The notes under the pieces are model-generated. The model had not been told where the DNA came from. It ran no database searches and worked only from the letters and a program-made list of their open reading frames with translations. The translations under genes were made by a program, and so were the position numbers. This document shows positions 26,743 to 34,740 of a stretch of 64,000 nt of DNA, piece by piece (position 1 is the first letter of the stretch; each line of letters begins with the position of its first letter). Source of the DNA: Mucilaginibacter sp. (GTDB taxonomy: Bacteria; Bacteroidota; Bacteroidia; Sphingobacteriales; Sphingobacteriaceae); assembly GCF_025362475.1 (NCBI RefSeq), contig NZ_JANYGH010000058.1, positions 1 to 64,000 of the forward strand, read 5' to 3'.

Positions 26743-27456
26743 TTATTTATGCTTAGCGGCATTATCATCCAGGTGTACATCCCAGGCGGTTGCTTCCTCG
26801 GTAATTTCAGGATCATGCGAGCAAATGAAAAGGCCAAGCAAGGCTTCATCCGGCATATTTGGCATTACATGCGACCCTACCGTTTTAAGCGGCTCTCCAA
26901 CATGGCCAACCTTCATGATCACCCGTTTGCCTATGCGCTGTAACTGCACTACCTCAAACTTCTTTTCGGGAAAAAAGATCTCTTCCTGCGGATCAAGCAT
27001 ATTGGCGCCTGTTTTTGAACGCCATTGCAAAACAGTTAATCCATCGCCATGAGTAACGGCACTCAGGTGTATAGCTTTTTCATCCGTTGAGGCCCTGAGC
27101 ATCCACCCTACTTTGCGGTGCCCGTTGCCTTTATCGCCTTTAAAAGTAAAATTCGCGGTAGCGGTAAAGTCGCCTTTTATAGGCTTATACACATATTGAA
27201 ATTCATCGCGGTTAAACCAGATGTTATAACCGCTTCCTTTAAGGTTATAGCTATGTGTAACCTTGTCATATTGTGTATTGCCCGGATTTTTGGGGTTACC
27301 GATATCGCGGTGGGTCGTAAATACACCAAGCGTGTCACTTTGGGCGCGGAGCAGAGTACAATGAAGCATAGCTGCTACAAACAGTATGCAGCACAGCCTT
27401 AATTTTAATGGTAGATTTTGGCCATAGCAATGGCCGTCAGAAATTTTTTCTTTCAT
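26743..27456 (-). CDS. Secreted concanavalin-like (DUF1349-type) protein, stand-alone copy of the propeller-protein N-domain
   Basis: From the ATG at 27456 the protein has 237 residues. The frame is open 21 codons further up, but that stretch has no signal-like features. A signal peptide follows a short basic lead (hydrophobic core LCCILFVAAMLHCTLL, cleavage near L-R-A-Q). The single domain aligns by eye with residues 25-215 of the protein at 15565: YNIWFNRDEFQYVYK against YNIWFDHDEFHYVYK, HRKVGWMLRAS against HRKVGWMVRKS, and HGDGLTVLQWR against HGDGLTSLQFR. It is probably a periplasmic or surface glycan-binding or glycan-acting sandwich. It heads the operon that holds SusC and the broken SusD. 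The shared domain plus the shared upstream repeat tie this operon to the one at 12.5-17.1 kb. Confidence 0.8.
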   Translation of the reverse strand: MKEKISDGHCYGQNLPLKLRLCCILFVAAMLHCTLLRAQSDTLGVFTTHRDIGNPKNPGNTQYDKVTHSYNLKGSGYNIWFNRDEFQYVYKPIKGDFTATANFTFKGDKGNGHRKVGWMLRASTDEKAIHLSAVTHGDGLTVLQWRSKTGANMLDPQEEIFFPEKKFEVVQLQRIGKRVIMKVGHVGEPLKTVGSHVMPNMPDEALLGLFICSHDPEITEEATAWDVHLDDNAAKHK

Positions 27457-27590
27457 AAAAAATGAGTGTTTAAAGGGTTTGAACTGGCAGGACGGAAGAT
27501 GATCTTTCGGCCAACACAAACCTGTATAGAAAGAAAAGAAAACCCTGATTTACAGCTGCTTCATCAGTACATCAACGGGCAAATTTTACC

Positions 27591-27632
27591 ATGATGTAGT
27601 TTTTAGAGGTACATCATAACTACATCATAGGA
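27591..27632. promoter_or_regulatory. Shared operator candidate, copy 2: direct repeat plus inverted half-site
   Basis: Two direct half-sites TACATCAT start at 27610 and 27621, 11 bp apart and followed by AGGA, as at 17260-17282. An inverted half-site ATGATGTA (27591-27598) lies on the gene-proximal side, so ATGATGTAG and CTACATCAT also make a 9-bp palindrome. The element is about 135-175 bp upstream of the ATG at 27456. A near-promoter box (TAAAATTTG, one base too long) sits at 27580-27588. Confidence 0.6.
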
Positions 27633-27753
27633 TGATATTCAACTTCAGAATGACCCGGATGCTTTCCTGATACCAGTGTTTGGCCCAGTTATCGGAGCAG
27701 GGTTTGGTTACCGTTATTTTTGATTCGAAATCTTTTTCGCAGAACTGACAAAC
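27625..27753 (-). pseudogene. Possible remnant of a small zinc-finger protein
   Basis: Between the ROK gene and the operator lies a 43-codon frame with no usable start codon, bounded by TAG and TGA. It reads VCQFCEKDFES, then KITVTKPCSDNW, and ends in a basic, hydrophobic tail. C-x2-C followed by K-x-C-S-D resembles the short C-x2-C, C-S-D-x-C zinc fingers of Bacteroidota, but the last Cys is Trp and the start is missing. If real it is a relic; it could be chance. The rest of the 309-bp gap 27457-27765 holds only the operator element. Confidence 0.25.
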
Positions 27754-27765
27754 CTAAACAGAGGA

Positions 27766-28620
27766 TCAATAATTGGTTGCATCATAATATAATGCCGCTG
27801 CGCCCAAAATACCGCTATTTTCTAAGGCAGATATTTCTACCCTGATCCGCTCTGCCGATTTGGTATAGGCAAAAGTTTTAATCTGCTGCCACATATTTTC
27901 CTGGAAGAAATCATAAGCATGCCGCACTGATCCGCCCAAAATGATCAGTTGTGGGTCATAAGCATACATCACCATTTTAATGGCATGCCCTATATGTGTG
28001 CCCAGTTCTGCGTATAAGGTCAACGCCCGGGCATCGTTTTTTTTTGCATCCTCAAAAACCTGCATGCCATCCAACTGGTACACATTTTGAAAGAAAGAGC
28101 CGCTGCAATAATACTCCAGTATATTATCCAGATAATTGAATAAGCCGAATTCCCCCGCTCCGCAATTGTACCCGGCATACAGCTTATTATTAATGATTAC
28201 ACCGGCACCCAAACCAGTACCCAGCGTTAAACCGATCATAGAATCAACCCCGTTGCCTTTTCCAAAATGATACTCGCCCACGGCAAAGCAATTGGCATCG
28301 TTATTTACAAAAACAGGTACATGATAGCGTGCCTCCATTAATTTTTTCAAAGGCACTTCTATCCACGAGGGAATATACAGCACATCATAAACAATACCCT
28401 CCGCTACATCCACTACGCTGGGTACACCGATGCCTATCGCTTTTACCGAATCATCTATCAAAGCATCTACCACCTGGTAAATATCATTTAGCACATCCTC
28501 AACAGAACCATCACTATGAATACGTGCCGAAACAATATCAGATATGGCATTTCCTGTTACTACCGCCCCGCGGATGTTTGTAGCGCCAAGATCTATTCCT
28601 ATAACTTTAATATCCCTCAT
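27766..28620 (-). CDS. ROK-family sugar kinase (zinc-motif-less)
   Basis: The 284-residue protein has the N-terminal phosphate-binding signature IGIDLGATNIRG (7-18). The catalytic Asp lies in VNNDANCFA (D108), and the ROK signature LTLGTGLGAGVI starts near 131. The reaction is ATP-dependent phosphorylation of a hexose or amino sugar in the cytoplasm. The usual ROK zinc site (GH followed by C-x-C-G-x2-G-C) is absent: the aligned stretch reads GEFGLFNYLDNILEYYCSG. Such zinc-less forms exist but cannot be assigned to glucokinase. The ATG lies 2 bp after the stop of the MFS transporter gene, so the two are co-transcribed, with the NagB-like gene farther upstream. Import by the MFS protein, phosphorylation here and then deamination or isomerisation is a consistent path. 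Confidence 0.88.
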   Translation of the reverse strand: MRDIKVIGIDLGATNIRGAVVTGNAISDIVSARIHSDGSVEDVLNDIYQVVDALIDDSVKAIGIGVPSVVDVAEGIVYDVLYIPSWIEVPLKKLMEARYHVPVFVNNDANCFAVGEYHFGKGNGVDSMIGLTLGTGLGAGVIINNKLYAGYNCGAGEFGLFNYLDNILEYYCSGSFFQNVYQLDGMQVFEDAKKNDARALTLYAELGTHIGHAIKMVMYAYDPQLIILGGSVRHAYDFFQENMWQQIKTFAYTKSAERIRVEISALENSGILGAAALYYDATNY

Positions 28621-28622
28621 CT

Positions 28623-29870
28623 TTATGATTTATCTTTTTTGTCGAACACGGTTTGATTAGTAATTAGTGGTTTTGCCCAAAAACCGATGCTTAAAATATA
28701 GCCCATGGTAAGGTATAAGAACAGCATCCCTGTACGCAGGCCCAGGAAATCACCCAACCCACCGATGATCAACGGAACAATGGCGCCGCCAATAATGCCT
28801 GTAACCATAATACCTGCAAATGAACCGTGATGTTCATCTATAGAATTAAGTGCCAGCGAAAAAATAACAGGATACATTACTGATGCAAAAAAACCTACCA
28901 GCGGAAAAGCAATTAATGAAACCTTAGCCGGGCCAAAAAGAGCGGCGGTGAGGCAAATTAATGCTGCAACCGTAAACCCTATTAACACTTTACGACTATC
29001 CAATACTTTCAGCAAAAACAAACCCACAACGCCTCCGGCAGTCATCAATCCCCAAAAATAGGCAACCGTATCGGCCCCTTTGGTTTGCGGATCAAAGCCA
29101 TGATAGGTTTCTAAAAATTTTGATATCCAGTTGGCTATCCCCTGCTCGGTGCCAACATAGCAGATCATGGCGATAAAAAACAATACAACTACAGGCTTTC
29201 TAAAAAGCGTAATATGTGTTTTGATCGGCCCCACCTCTTCATCCGCCTTCAGCGCTACTACGGGGAATTTTGAAAACCTGATGATCACGATCATTAATAA
29301 AGAAATCACGGCAAAGATCCAGTAAAGCGAGATCCAGGGCAAATTGGAGGGTACTATGGTATGAAAATAAGCCATAAAGCCAGTGTTGCCCGCATCGTTC
29401 AGGTGAAGTGCAAAATAGGAATACACCATCGGACTTAGAAAAGATGCCGCGCCGAATATGAGCTGGGCCAGTACGGAGTTAAATGCATAATGTTCCTCTC
29501 CGCCGGATGTACGCAGCAAAGGATTGATCACCACCTGCAACATGGCCATGCCCGAGCCAATCAGGAACAACGAAATAATAGCGCTCAAATAATTGGGCAC
29601 CATGGCCAGCAGCAGCGAACCTAAAAAGGATACGATAAACCCGGCAATCATTATCTTCTTTTCCTTGTACTTCTCCAGCAACATCCCCGTGGGGATAGAA
29701 ACCAAACCGTAGGCTATAAAAAAGGCAAATGGCAAGAAAGCTGCCAGCGTTAGGCTCAGGTGAAAACCCTTTATGAAATCGGGATTTAGGGCACCAATAA
29801 CGTTGGTGAGAAAAGAGATAACAAAAAAGCTGAGCATGATTAATGCTACGATGTAGTAGTTACGTTTCAT
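28623..29870 (-). CDS. MFS sugar transporter (FucP/FHS-like)
   Basis: The 415-residue protein has about 12 hydrophobic segments, the normal length of the FHS (fucose-galactose-glucose/H+ symporter) branch of the major facilitator superfamily. Visible family signs are the N-terminal pair NPDFIKGFHLSLTLAAFLPF and FIAYGLVSIPTGMLLEKYKEKK, the central SKFLETYHGFDPQ loop and GGAIVPLIIGGLGDFLG near the end. It would take a monosaccharide into the cytoplasm with protons. It is directly followed by the ROK kinase gene (2 bp gap), so the imported sugar is probably its substrate. The upstream neighbour, 123 bp away, is the NagB-like gene on the same strand. The exact sugar cannot be told; glucose, mannose or GlcNAc are all possible. 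Confidence 0.9.
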   Translation of the reverse strand: MKRNYYIVALIMLSFFVISFLTNVIGALNPDFIKGFHLSLTLAAFLPFAFFIAYGLVSIPTGMLLEKYKEKKIMIAGFIVSFLGSLLLAMVPNYLSAIISLFLIGSGMAMLQVVINPLLRTSGGEEHYAFNSVLAQLIFGAASFLSPMVYSYFALHLNDAGNTGFMAYFHTIVPSNLPWISLYWIFAVISLLMIVIIRFSKFPVVALKADEEVGPIKTHITLFRKPVVVLFFIAMICYVGTEQGIANWISKFLETYHGFDPQTKGADTVAYFWGLMTAGGVVGLFLLKVLDSRKVLIGFTVAALICLTAALFGPAKVSLIAFPLVGFFASVMYPVIFSLALNSIDEHHGSFAGIMVTGIIGGAIVPLIIGGLGDFLGLRTGMLFLYLTMGYILSIGFWAKPLITNQTVFDKKDKS

Positions 29871-29993
29871 GAAGCAACTTTTAGTGATGAGAAAAATGAG
29901 TCTGAATATCTATACATTATTAATTACCAAATGAAAATTTCAATACGATTGCTCAGAAATGTTAAATTATTTATTTAGAAGATGCAAATGCTA

Positions 29994-30719
29994 TCATGTC
30001 AATCTTTGCGCGGCGTCTTTATCCAATAAAACATAAGCTGATGGCAGCGTTTGAAAAATGGACGCCGGTAATTGATTAGTGACCTCACCCTCCAATGCCT
30101 GAGCAATAATCTCCGCCTTTTTAACTCCGGCAGCTATGAGCAAAGGTATTTTTGCTTCCTGCAAATATTTAAGGCCAAGCGTTATACCCAGGTGCAGGTG
30201 GGTTTGCTTTTTAAAGTATTTTTGCCCCACACTCGCGGTAACCGGCGCCAGCGGCGAATAATGAGCATATAAATCAGAATCTGTACCGGGCTCATTGAGG
30301 CCTATGTGGCCATTCATGCCAATGCCTACCATCATGATATCCAGGGGACCTCTTTCTTTTATAAAATCATCCATTGATTTACATGCAGCATCCAGATTTG
30401 CTGATTTGGCATCAAAAAGCATCATCTTTTCCGGTTCAATTTGCAGGGGCGCAAAGAAGTTTTCGTAAAGAAAATTGGTGCAGCTTCCGTCGTCATCCCT
30501 GCCCATACCTACCCATTCATCCAGCCCTACAAAGTAACATCCGCTAAAATCTACCTTGCCGTTTTGGGCATCGGCTATTAAATATTTAAAAACTCCGGCC
30601 GGTGAATCTCCCGAAGGAATACAGATCAGGGAATTGAATTTAAGTTGAATTTGGGCAACAATAATATCAGCAGCAGCTCTGCACATTTTATTGTAATCTG
30701 AATAAGTTAATACTTTCAT
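29994..30719 (-). CDS. nagB: Glucosamine-6-phosphate deaminase-like protein (NagB family)
   Basis: The 241-residue protein belongs to the NagB/6-phosphogluconolactonase fold. It keeps the deaminase hallmarks. VGLDEWVGM has D67, the E. coli D72 equivalent. GMNGHIGLNEPG has H138 and E143, with the same spacing as H143 and E148 of E. coli. E. coli D141 is Asn136 here, a replacement I recall from other bacterial NagB proteins, so I do not read it as loss of function. The reaction is glucosamine-6-P to fructose-6-P plus ammonia. With the MFS transporter and ROK kinase downstream it suggests amino-sugar use, though members of this family also act on other sugar phosphates. A TAATTTTG box lies 29 bp before its start. 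Confidence 0.82.
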   Translation of the reverse strand: MKVLTYSDYNKMCRAAADIIVAQIQLKFNSLICIPSGDSPAGVFKYLIADAQNGKVDFSGCYFVGLDEWVGMGRDDDGSCTNFLYENFFAPLQIEPEKMMLFDAKSANLDAACKSMDDFIKERGPLDIMMVGIGMNGHIGLNEPGTDSDLYAHYSPLAPVTASVGQKYFKKQTHLHLGITLGLKYLQEAKIPLLIAAGVKKAEIIAQALEGEVTNQLPASIFQTLPSAYVLLDKDAAQRLT

Positions 30720-30747
30720 ATAACGGAATTAAATTAATTGATGAGCT

Positions 30748-30755
30748 CAAAATTA
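30748..30755 (-). promoter_or_regulatory. Candidate promoter box (TAATTTTG) before the NagB-like gene
   Basis: On the minus strand this is a perfect TAnnTTTG, the same octamer as at 17219-17226, 29 bp before the ATG at 30719. No convincing -33 box is visible, so this is tentative. Confidence 0.3.
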
Positions 30756-30840
30756 TTCTGCAATTGCATGTCATCGGATGCGTTTCCAATCATTAATACC
30801 CTATTTACGCCTTGCTTAACGCCATTTAAATCAAGGAAGA

Positions 30841-33678
30841 TTATTTAAAAAGCCCCACAAGTTTTTCTGTTTTCACAGATACTGATGGATTAAACCCCGG
30901 CGTATTCATATAATCTTCCAGACTATATAGCAACTGTTTAGCTTCGGGACGTTTTTCCTGATCTGTAAGCAAATCAATACCTGAAACCACCAGGCTACCG
31001 TTTCCTGCTTTACATTCAAAAATCAAACCCAGGGGTCTTGCGGTAAACCAGTCATCTATAATCCTCACAATGGGTTTGATCTCATTTGAAAGACTATCCA
31101 ACCGGATTGCGGAGCTATGACTTATGCCATCCCGCCATTCCCAGTTGCTGTAATAATCCGTAGGAAACTTTGCCAATGCCGGGTGTGCGGGATTACACAA
31201 AATCCCCAGTGTATGCGGAGGCTGGTTGTTAGTCCATGAGGTGTTCCAGAAAATACTGGAAAATCCCACCACAACATTGCCACCCATATCTGCCTTTATT
31301 GCGCCTTTCTTCACGGTAAGCAGAACTTTACCACCTTTATTTAACATGGCCAAAGCCTTTTCATCAAGTTGTTGAGTTACATAAATACTTTTATTAGGTT
31401 CGGGACGATGCGAAGGATAAACAAAAATATCCCAGGAGTTAATGTGCCCCCCTGCTGTTACCTGTAGCACTAGCTTTTGAGCTTGATTGATGCCAGATAA
31501 GGATTGGCTGATTTGACCCAACTTGAAACCATTTCCTATAGGCACATCAGTTGTTTTCAGCTTTCCACTGTATAACACTTTACTGGCATTGTCTTTCAGT
31601 TGCCATGTTGGTGTAATTTGTTTTAACGGAGTACTGCCATAATGCGCGATCTCCACTTCTGCTTCAAGCTTTTCATTATTTTCATAAATCATCTTAGCTG
31701 TCCTGATTAACGGCACCGTTGCATTACAAAATCTGCTGTATTCCTTTGCTGTAACATAACCCTTATCATCCCAGAAAGGATCTAAAACACCTACCAGCGC
31801 TGTACCCTGGCCAGGAAAATCATGCAGATCAAGTAACTGGAATCCGCCAAATCCCTTGGTTCTTAAAGCAGCCTCTATATCTGCTTTATAACATAGTACC
31901 TGTAGTTTACCTGATGCAAACAGAAAGCTATCGGCAAGACTTTCCAGGTGATGTTCTTTTAAGCGATCATAAAATATTTCAAAATTTTTAGGCTTAAGCA
32001 CACCGTCATATTTTTTTACTTCTTTGAAGTTAGGGTAAACACACCACTGGCCAATTTCATGGCTCACGGTGGGTTGCGGCCATTTGCTGATGATGGATGA
32101 CCAATCATAATCGGTATTTGGCGGTTTAGAATTGATAATACTTTCGACGCCCGCACCCCAGGCTTGTATACGCGGATCGGGAGAGCTGTTGTAATCACTT
32201 TCGGGAATTACCGGCCAGCCGGAAGCCGTGGTATATAACCGCCGGGAATCCTTTTGTTTCCAGTATTTGACAAAACCAGTAAGGTATTCTTTTAGATTTT
32301 TACCGCCGGGTTCATTACCATAAGGCATCATGCAAAACGAGGGATGGTTACCAAAAGCATTCACAATGTGGTTGCTTTCCTCATAGATGAACCGATCAAT
32401 GGGCTTTCCATCTCCAACCGTTGCCCATGCGGAACATTCGATGGATAAATAGAACCCGGCTTCGTCGGCCGCCCGAAAAGCTGCTTCAGGCGGGCACCAG
32501 GAGTGAAACCGAATATGATTCAGCCCATATGACCTGCATATTCTAAATATTCTCGCCCAGGCGCCTTTATCAGTAGGCGGGAAACCTGTTTTAGGAAAAA
32601 TAGCGCATTCCAACGTTCCTCGAAGGAAAACCGGGCGGTCATTTATTGTAAACTGACTTCCTTTGGTAAGGAATTTACGCATGCCGAAAGTAATTTCCTG
32701 GCTATCCGTTCCGCTTTCCCCCTTTAAGGTTACCTTCATCTTATAAAGGTTGGGATTAAATTCATCCCATAATAGCGGATGGGCTCCCATAGGGTACGTA
32801 AAAAACACAATAGTGGAATCTTTTCCAGCGGCAATTATTTTTTGAAGGACCGGCAGATATTGATGAGCGGCACCCCTATTATCCTGCACACCGAAAATCA
32901 GTTTCGACGCGCCGATAGTTCCAGACAAGCTCTTGATGCTCACTTTCGCCACTACTACCTTTTTATCTACATCAGGAAACAATTGAACCGATGAAAGATA
33001 AACCGCAGGTTTGGCGTTAAGCGCCATATCACCAACAATGCCATTCCAATTGGTTTGCGTATTATCTGTTACACTGTGTGCATCTGTCCCGGGGTTAATA
33101 TCTTTAATCCGGTTATCAATCCTTAATGCAATAATATGTTTTCCGGGTTTAAGCAGATGATCCAGCATGTAAATATGCGGCGCCCCTAATGCGTTCTTCA
33201 TACCGGCTTCTTTACCGTCTATCCACAGGGTTGTTTCCCAGTGGCATCTTTCCAAAAATAATTCTATATGCTGTCCTGCCCATGCCGGTGGAATATTAAC
33301 TTCTTTTTGATACCAGGCAGGCCCCACATAATATTTATTGGGCTGCAGCCAAAAGGATATCTTCACGTTACCTGGTTGCCGGTATTTGGCATAGCTGGAA
33401 TCTTTAAACCATTGCATACTCCACATACCACCGGTCCATGGTGTATTCAGGGTTACATCGTTTCCCTTGCCGTTGGTAGCCATAGAACCCGGCAAATGAA
33501 TAGTTTCAGGTAATTTATTTACAAACCATTTTTCTTTAACTCCCTTGTCCAGAGAATCTATTGCAAATGACCAGGTCCCTGAAAGATCAATTCTTTTATT
33601 TTGAATAATTTGTCCGACGCCGGTAAAACTACAGCAAACAAATATGCCTGAAAGAATAACATAAATGACTTTTTTCAT
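30841..33678 (-). CDS. Secreted glycoside hydrolase family 2 enzyme
   Basis: From the ATG at 33678 the protein has 945 residues; a TTG three codons upstream is not needed. A signal peptide (1-23) is followed by the GH2 sugar-binding jelly roll (about 30-225, LSGTWSFAIDSLDKG, then LFLERCHWETTLWIDGKE), an Ig-like domain, and the TIM barrel (about 330-600). In the barrel, IRFHSWCPPEAAFRAADEAG is typical GH2. The acid/base is the Glu of PYGNEPGG (E456) and the nucleophile candidate is the Glu of VSHEIGQWCVYPNF (E541). C-terminal beta domains follow. GH2 enzymes cleave beta-galactosides, mannosides, glucuronides or alpha-L-arabinopyranosides with retention; the specificity is not clear. It lies upstream of the NagB-like/MFS/ROK genes on the same strand, so its product may feed them. 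Confidence 0.88.
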   Translation of the reverse strand: MKKVIYVILSGIFVCCSFTGVGQIIQNKRIDLSGTWSFAIDSLDKGVKEKWFVNKLPETIHLPGSMATNGKGNDVTLNTPWTGGMWSMQWFKDSSYAKYRQPGNVKISFWLQPNKYYVGPAWYQKEVNIPPAWAGQHIELFLERCHWETTLWIDGKEAGMKNALGAPHIYMLDHLLKPGKHIIALRIDNRIKDINPGTDAHSVTDNTQTNWNGIVGDMALNAKPAVYLSSVQLFPDVDKKVVVAKVSIKSLSGTIGASKLIFGVQDNRGAAHQYLPVLQKIIAAGKDSTIVFFTYPMGAHPLLWDEFNPNLYKMKVTLKGESGTDSQEITFGMRKFLTKGSQFTINDRPVFLRGTLECAIFPKTGFPPTDKGAWARIFRICRSYGLNHIRFHSWCPPEAAFRAADEAGFYLSIECSAWATVGDGKPIDRFIYEESNHIVNAFGNHPSFCMMPYGNEPGGKNLKEYLTGFVKYWKQKDSRRLYTTASGWPVIPESDYNSSPDPRIQAWGAGVESIINSKPPNTDYDWSSIISKWPQPTVSHEIGQWCVYPNFKEVKKYDGVLKPKNFEIFYDRLKEHHLESLADSFLFASGKLQVLCYKADIEAALRTKGFGGFQLLDLHDFPGQGTALVGVLDPFWDDKGYVTAKEYSRFCNATVPLIRTAKMIYENNEKLEAEVEIAHYGSTPLKQITPTWQLKDNASKVLYSGKLKTTDVPIGNGFKLGQISQSLSGINQAQKLVLQVTAGGHINSWDIFVYPSHRPEPNKSIYVTQQLDEKALAMLNKGGKVLLTVKKGAIKADMGGNVVVGFSSIFWNTSWTNNQPPHTLGILCNPAHPALAKFPTDYYSNWEWRDGISHSSAIRLDSLSNEIKPIVRIIDDWFTARPLGLIFECKAGNGSLVVSGIDLLTDQEKRPEAKQLLYSLEDYMNTPGFNPSVSVKTEKLVGLFK

Positions 33679-33687
33679 ATTTAACAA

Positions 33688-33987
33688 TAGGGAATGACGA
33701 GAAAATAATTGGCCAGCAAATGTGTTAGTTAAACTGCTATTAAAAAATGAAAATACAACGAAAAAACCGGACTATCTGACCTAATTAATACTTCGTCTGA
33801 AAAAACATCTTTTTATTACCCCAGCCGAATCAATTTGTTCTTTACCTATGAGTTACTGGTCAGTTTCAGCGGAATAGCCGCAAAGAAGTGACAGAAAAGA
33901 AGACACAATACTTAAATTGAAAATCTATTGAAAAAGCCTCTATCGAGTTTGACAGGGACTTTATTATTTGTTGGCGAATTTGGGTTA
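33688..33987. other. Intergenic stretch with no recognisable element
   Basis: About 300 bp between the GH2 start and the end of the small protein gene at 33988. I see no gene, hairpin of note or exact promoter box. The GH2 promoter must lie in its left half. Confidence 0.6.
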
Positions 33988-34221
33988 TTATTTAAGCCTG
34001 TAACGCGATGCAAGCGAACGACCAATGGCTTTTAAAAGGGCCTGATTATCGCCAATGGATGATTCTTCGGGAATCCACTCATTGAGTTGATTACGAATCA
34101 GGGTAAACTCTTCGCTAAAAAGGCTGATTTTTATTTGTGTGGTTTCCCTATTGATCCCTTTACTTAATACTTTGTAAGTATAATCAATATCTCCAAATGT
34201 GATGCGCAAAGGTAAACTCAT
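33988..34221 (-). CDS. Small conserved-type hypothetical protein
   Basis: From the ATG at 34221 the frame encodes 77 residues; a TTG three codons upstream is possible but unneeded. I do not recognise a named family. The sequence looks like a compact alpha/beta protein: beta strands around LPLRITFGDIDYTYKVLS and TTQIKISLFSEEFTLIRNQL, then a helix QALLKAIGRSLASRYRLK with a basic tail. It has no signal peptide or membrane segment, so it is cytoplasmic. Amino-acid composition and the ordered strand pattern support a real gene. It stands alone between the GH2 gene and a 510-bp gap. Confidence 0.55.
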   Translation of the reverse strand: MSLPLRITFGDIDYTYKVLSKGINRETTQIKISLFSEEFTLIRNQLNEWIPEESSIGDNQALLKAIGRSLASRYRLK

Positions 34222-34510
34222 GTATTGCAAAGATAAAAAGATGGTACAATATCATTCCGGTTAAAATATCCCTGAACCGAAATACTTTTAAAAAGAAAGT
34301 CCCCCGATACTCGCTTCCTGGGGCTTCCGGCGTGCAAGGCACTTAACATGGCCCCTGTTGAAATAAAACATAAACTGCGGTTTTCACAACATTTCAACAA
34401 CTGAACTTACTAATTACAATAGTCAAATACAAGAAATTCAATTGTTTTTTTAATTTATTTCAAAGATTCTGTTTGTCTCCCTGACCCCCCGTCCAGGGTT
34501 ACGAATGATG

Positions 34511-34666
34511 TCAGTTAGGTCTGTTCCAGAATACTTGTGTCTGTTTCTCTACTTTCAATCGTTCGGCATAGCCAGGTGTATTTTTAATGGTATAAGATAT
34601 ATGAATATTAAAGTCAAATAACGTTAAGCCAGCTTTCAACCATGCCTGGATTTGCGAAATAGGTTC
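34511..34666 (-). pseudogene. Possible gene remnant, unknown
   Basis: Within the 510-bp gap 34231-34740 a 51-codon frame without any start codon reads like protein (SQIQAWLKAGLTLFDFNIHI, then YTIKNTPGYAERLKVEKQ) before a TGA at 34511-34513. It has balanced composition and no stop-rich bias but matches no family I can name. It may be the tail of a decayed gene or chance. The remainder of the gap shows a GC-rich patch around 34290-34360 and nothing else I can name. Confidence 0.25.
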
Positions 34667-34740
34667 TTACTCCAAAAGCCGATTGTCATTCTTCATTGTC
34701 TCTTTGTTAATCGATGCAATGGCAACGAGGCTTATGATAC

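Noticed and set aside
29994..30719. Asn136 in place of the catalytic Asp141 of E. coli NagB
   Set aside because: Considered as loss of function, but the other active-site residues and spacing are kept and, as far as I recall, Asn occurs here in other bacterial members. Not reported as a defect.
34218..34400. 60-codon minus-strand frame upstream of the small protein at 33988
   Set aside because: It runs into the start of that gene and has no family-like pattern. The GC-rich patch inside it could give an open frame by chance.
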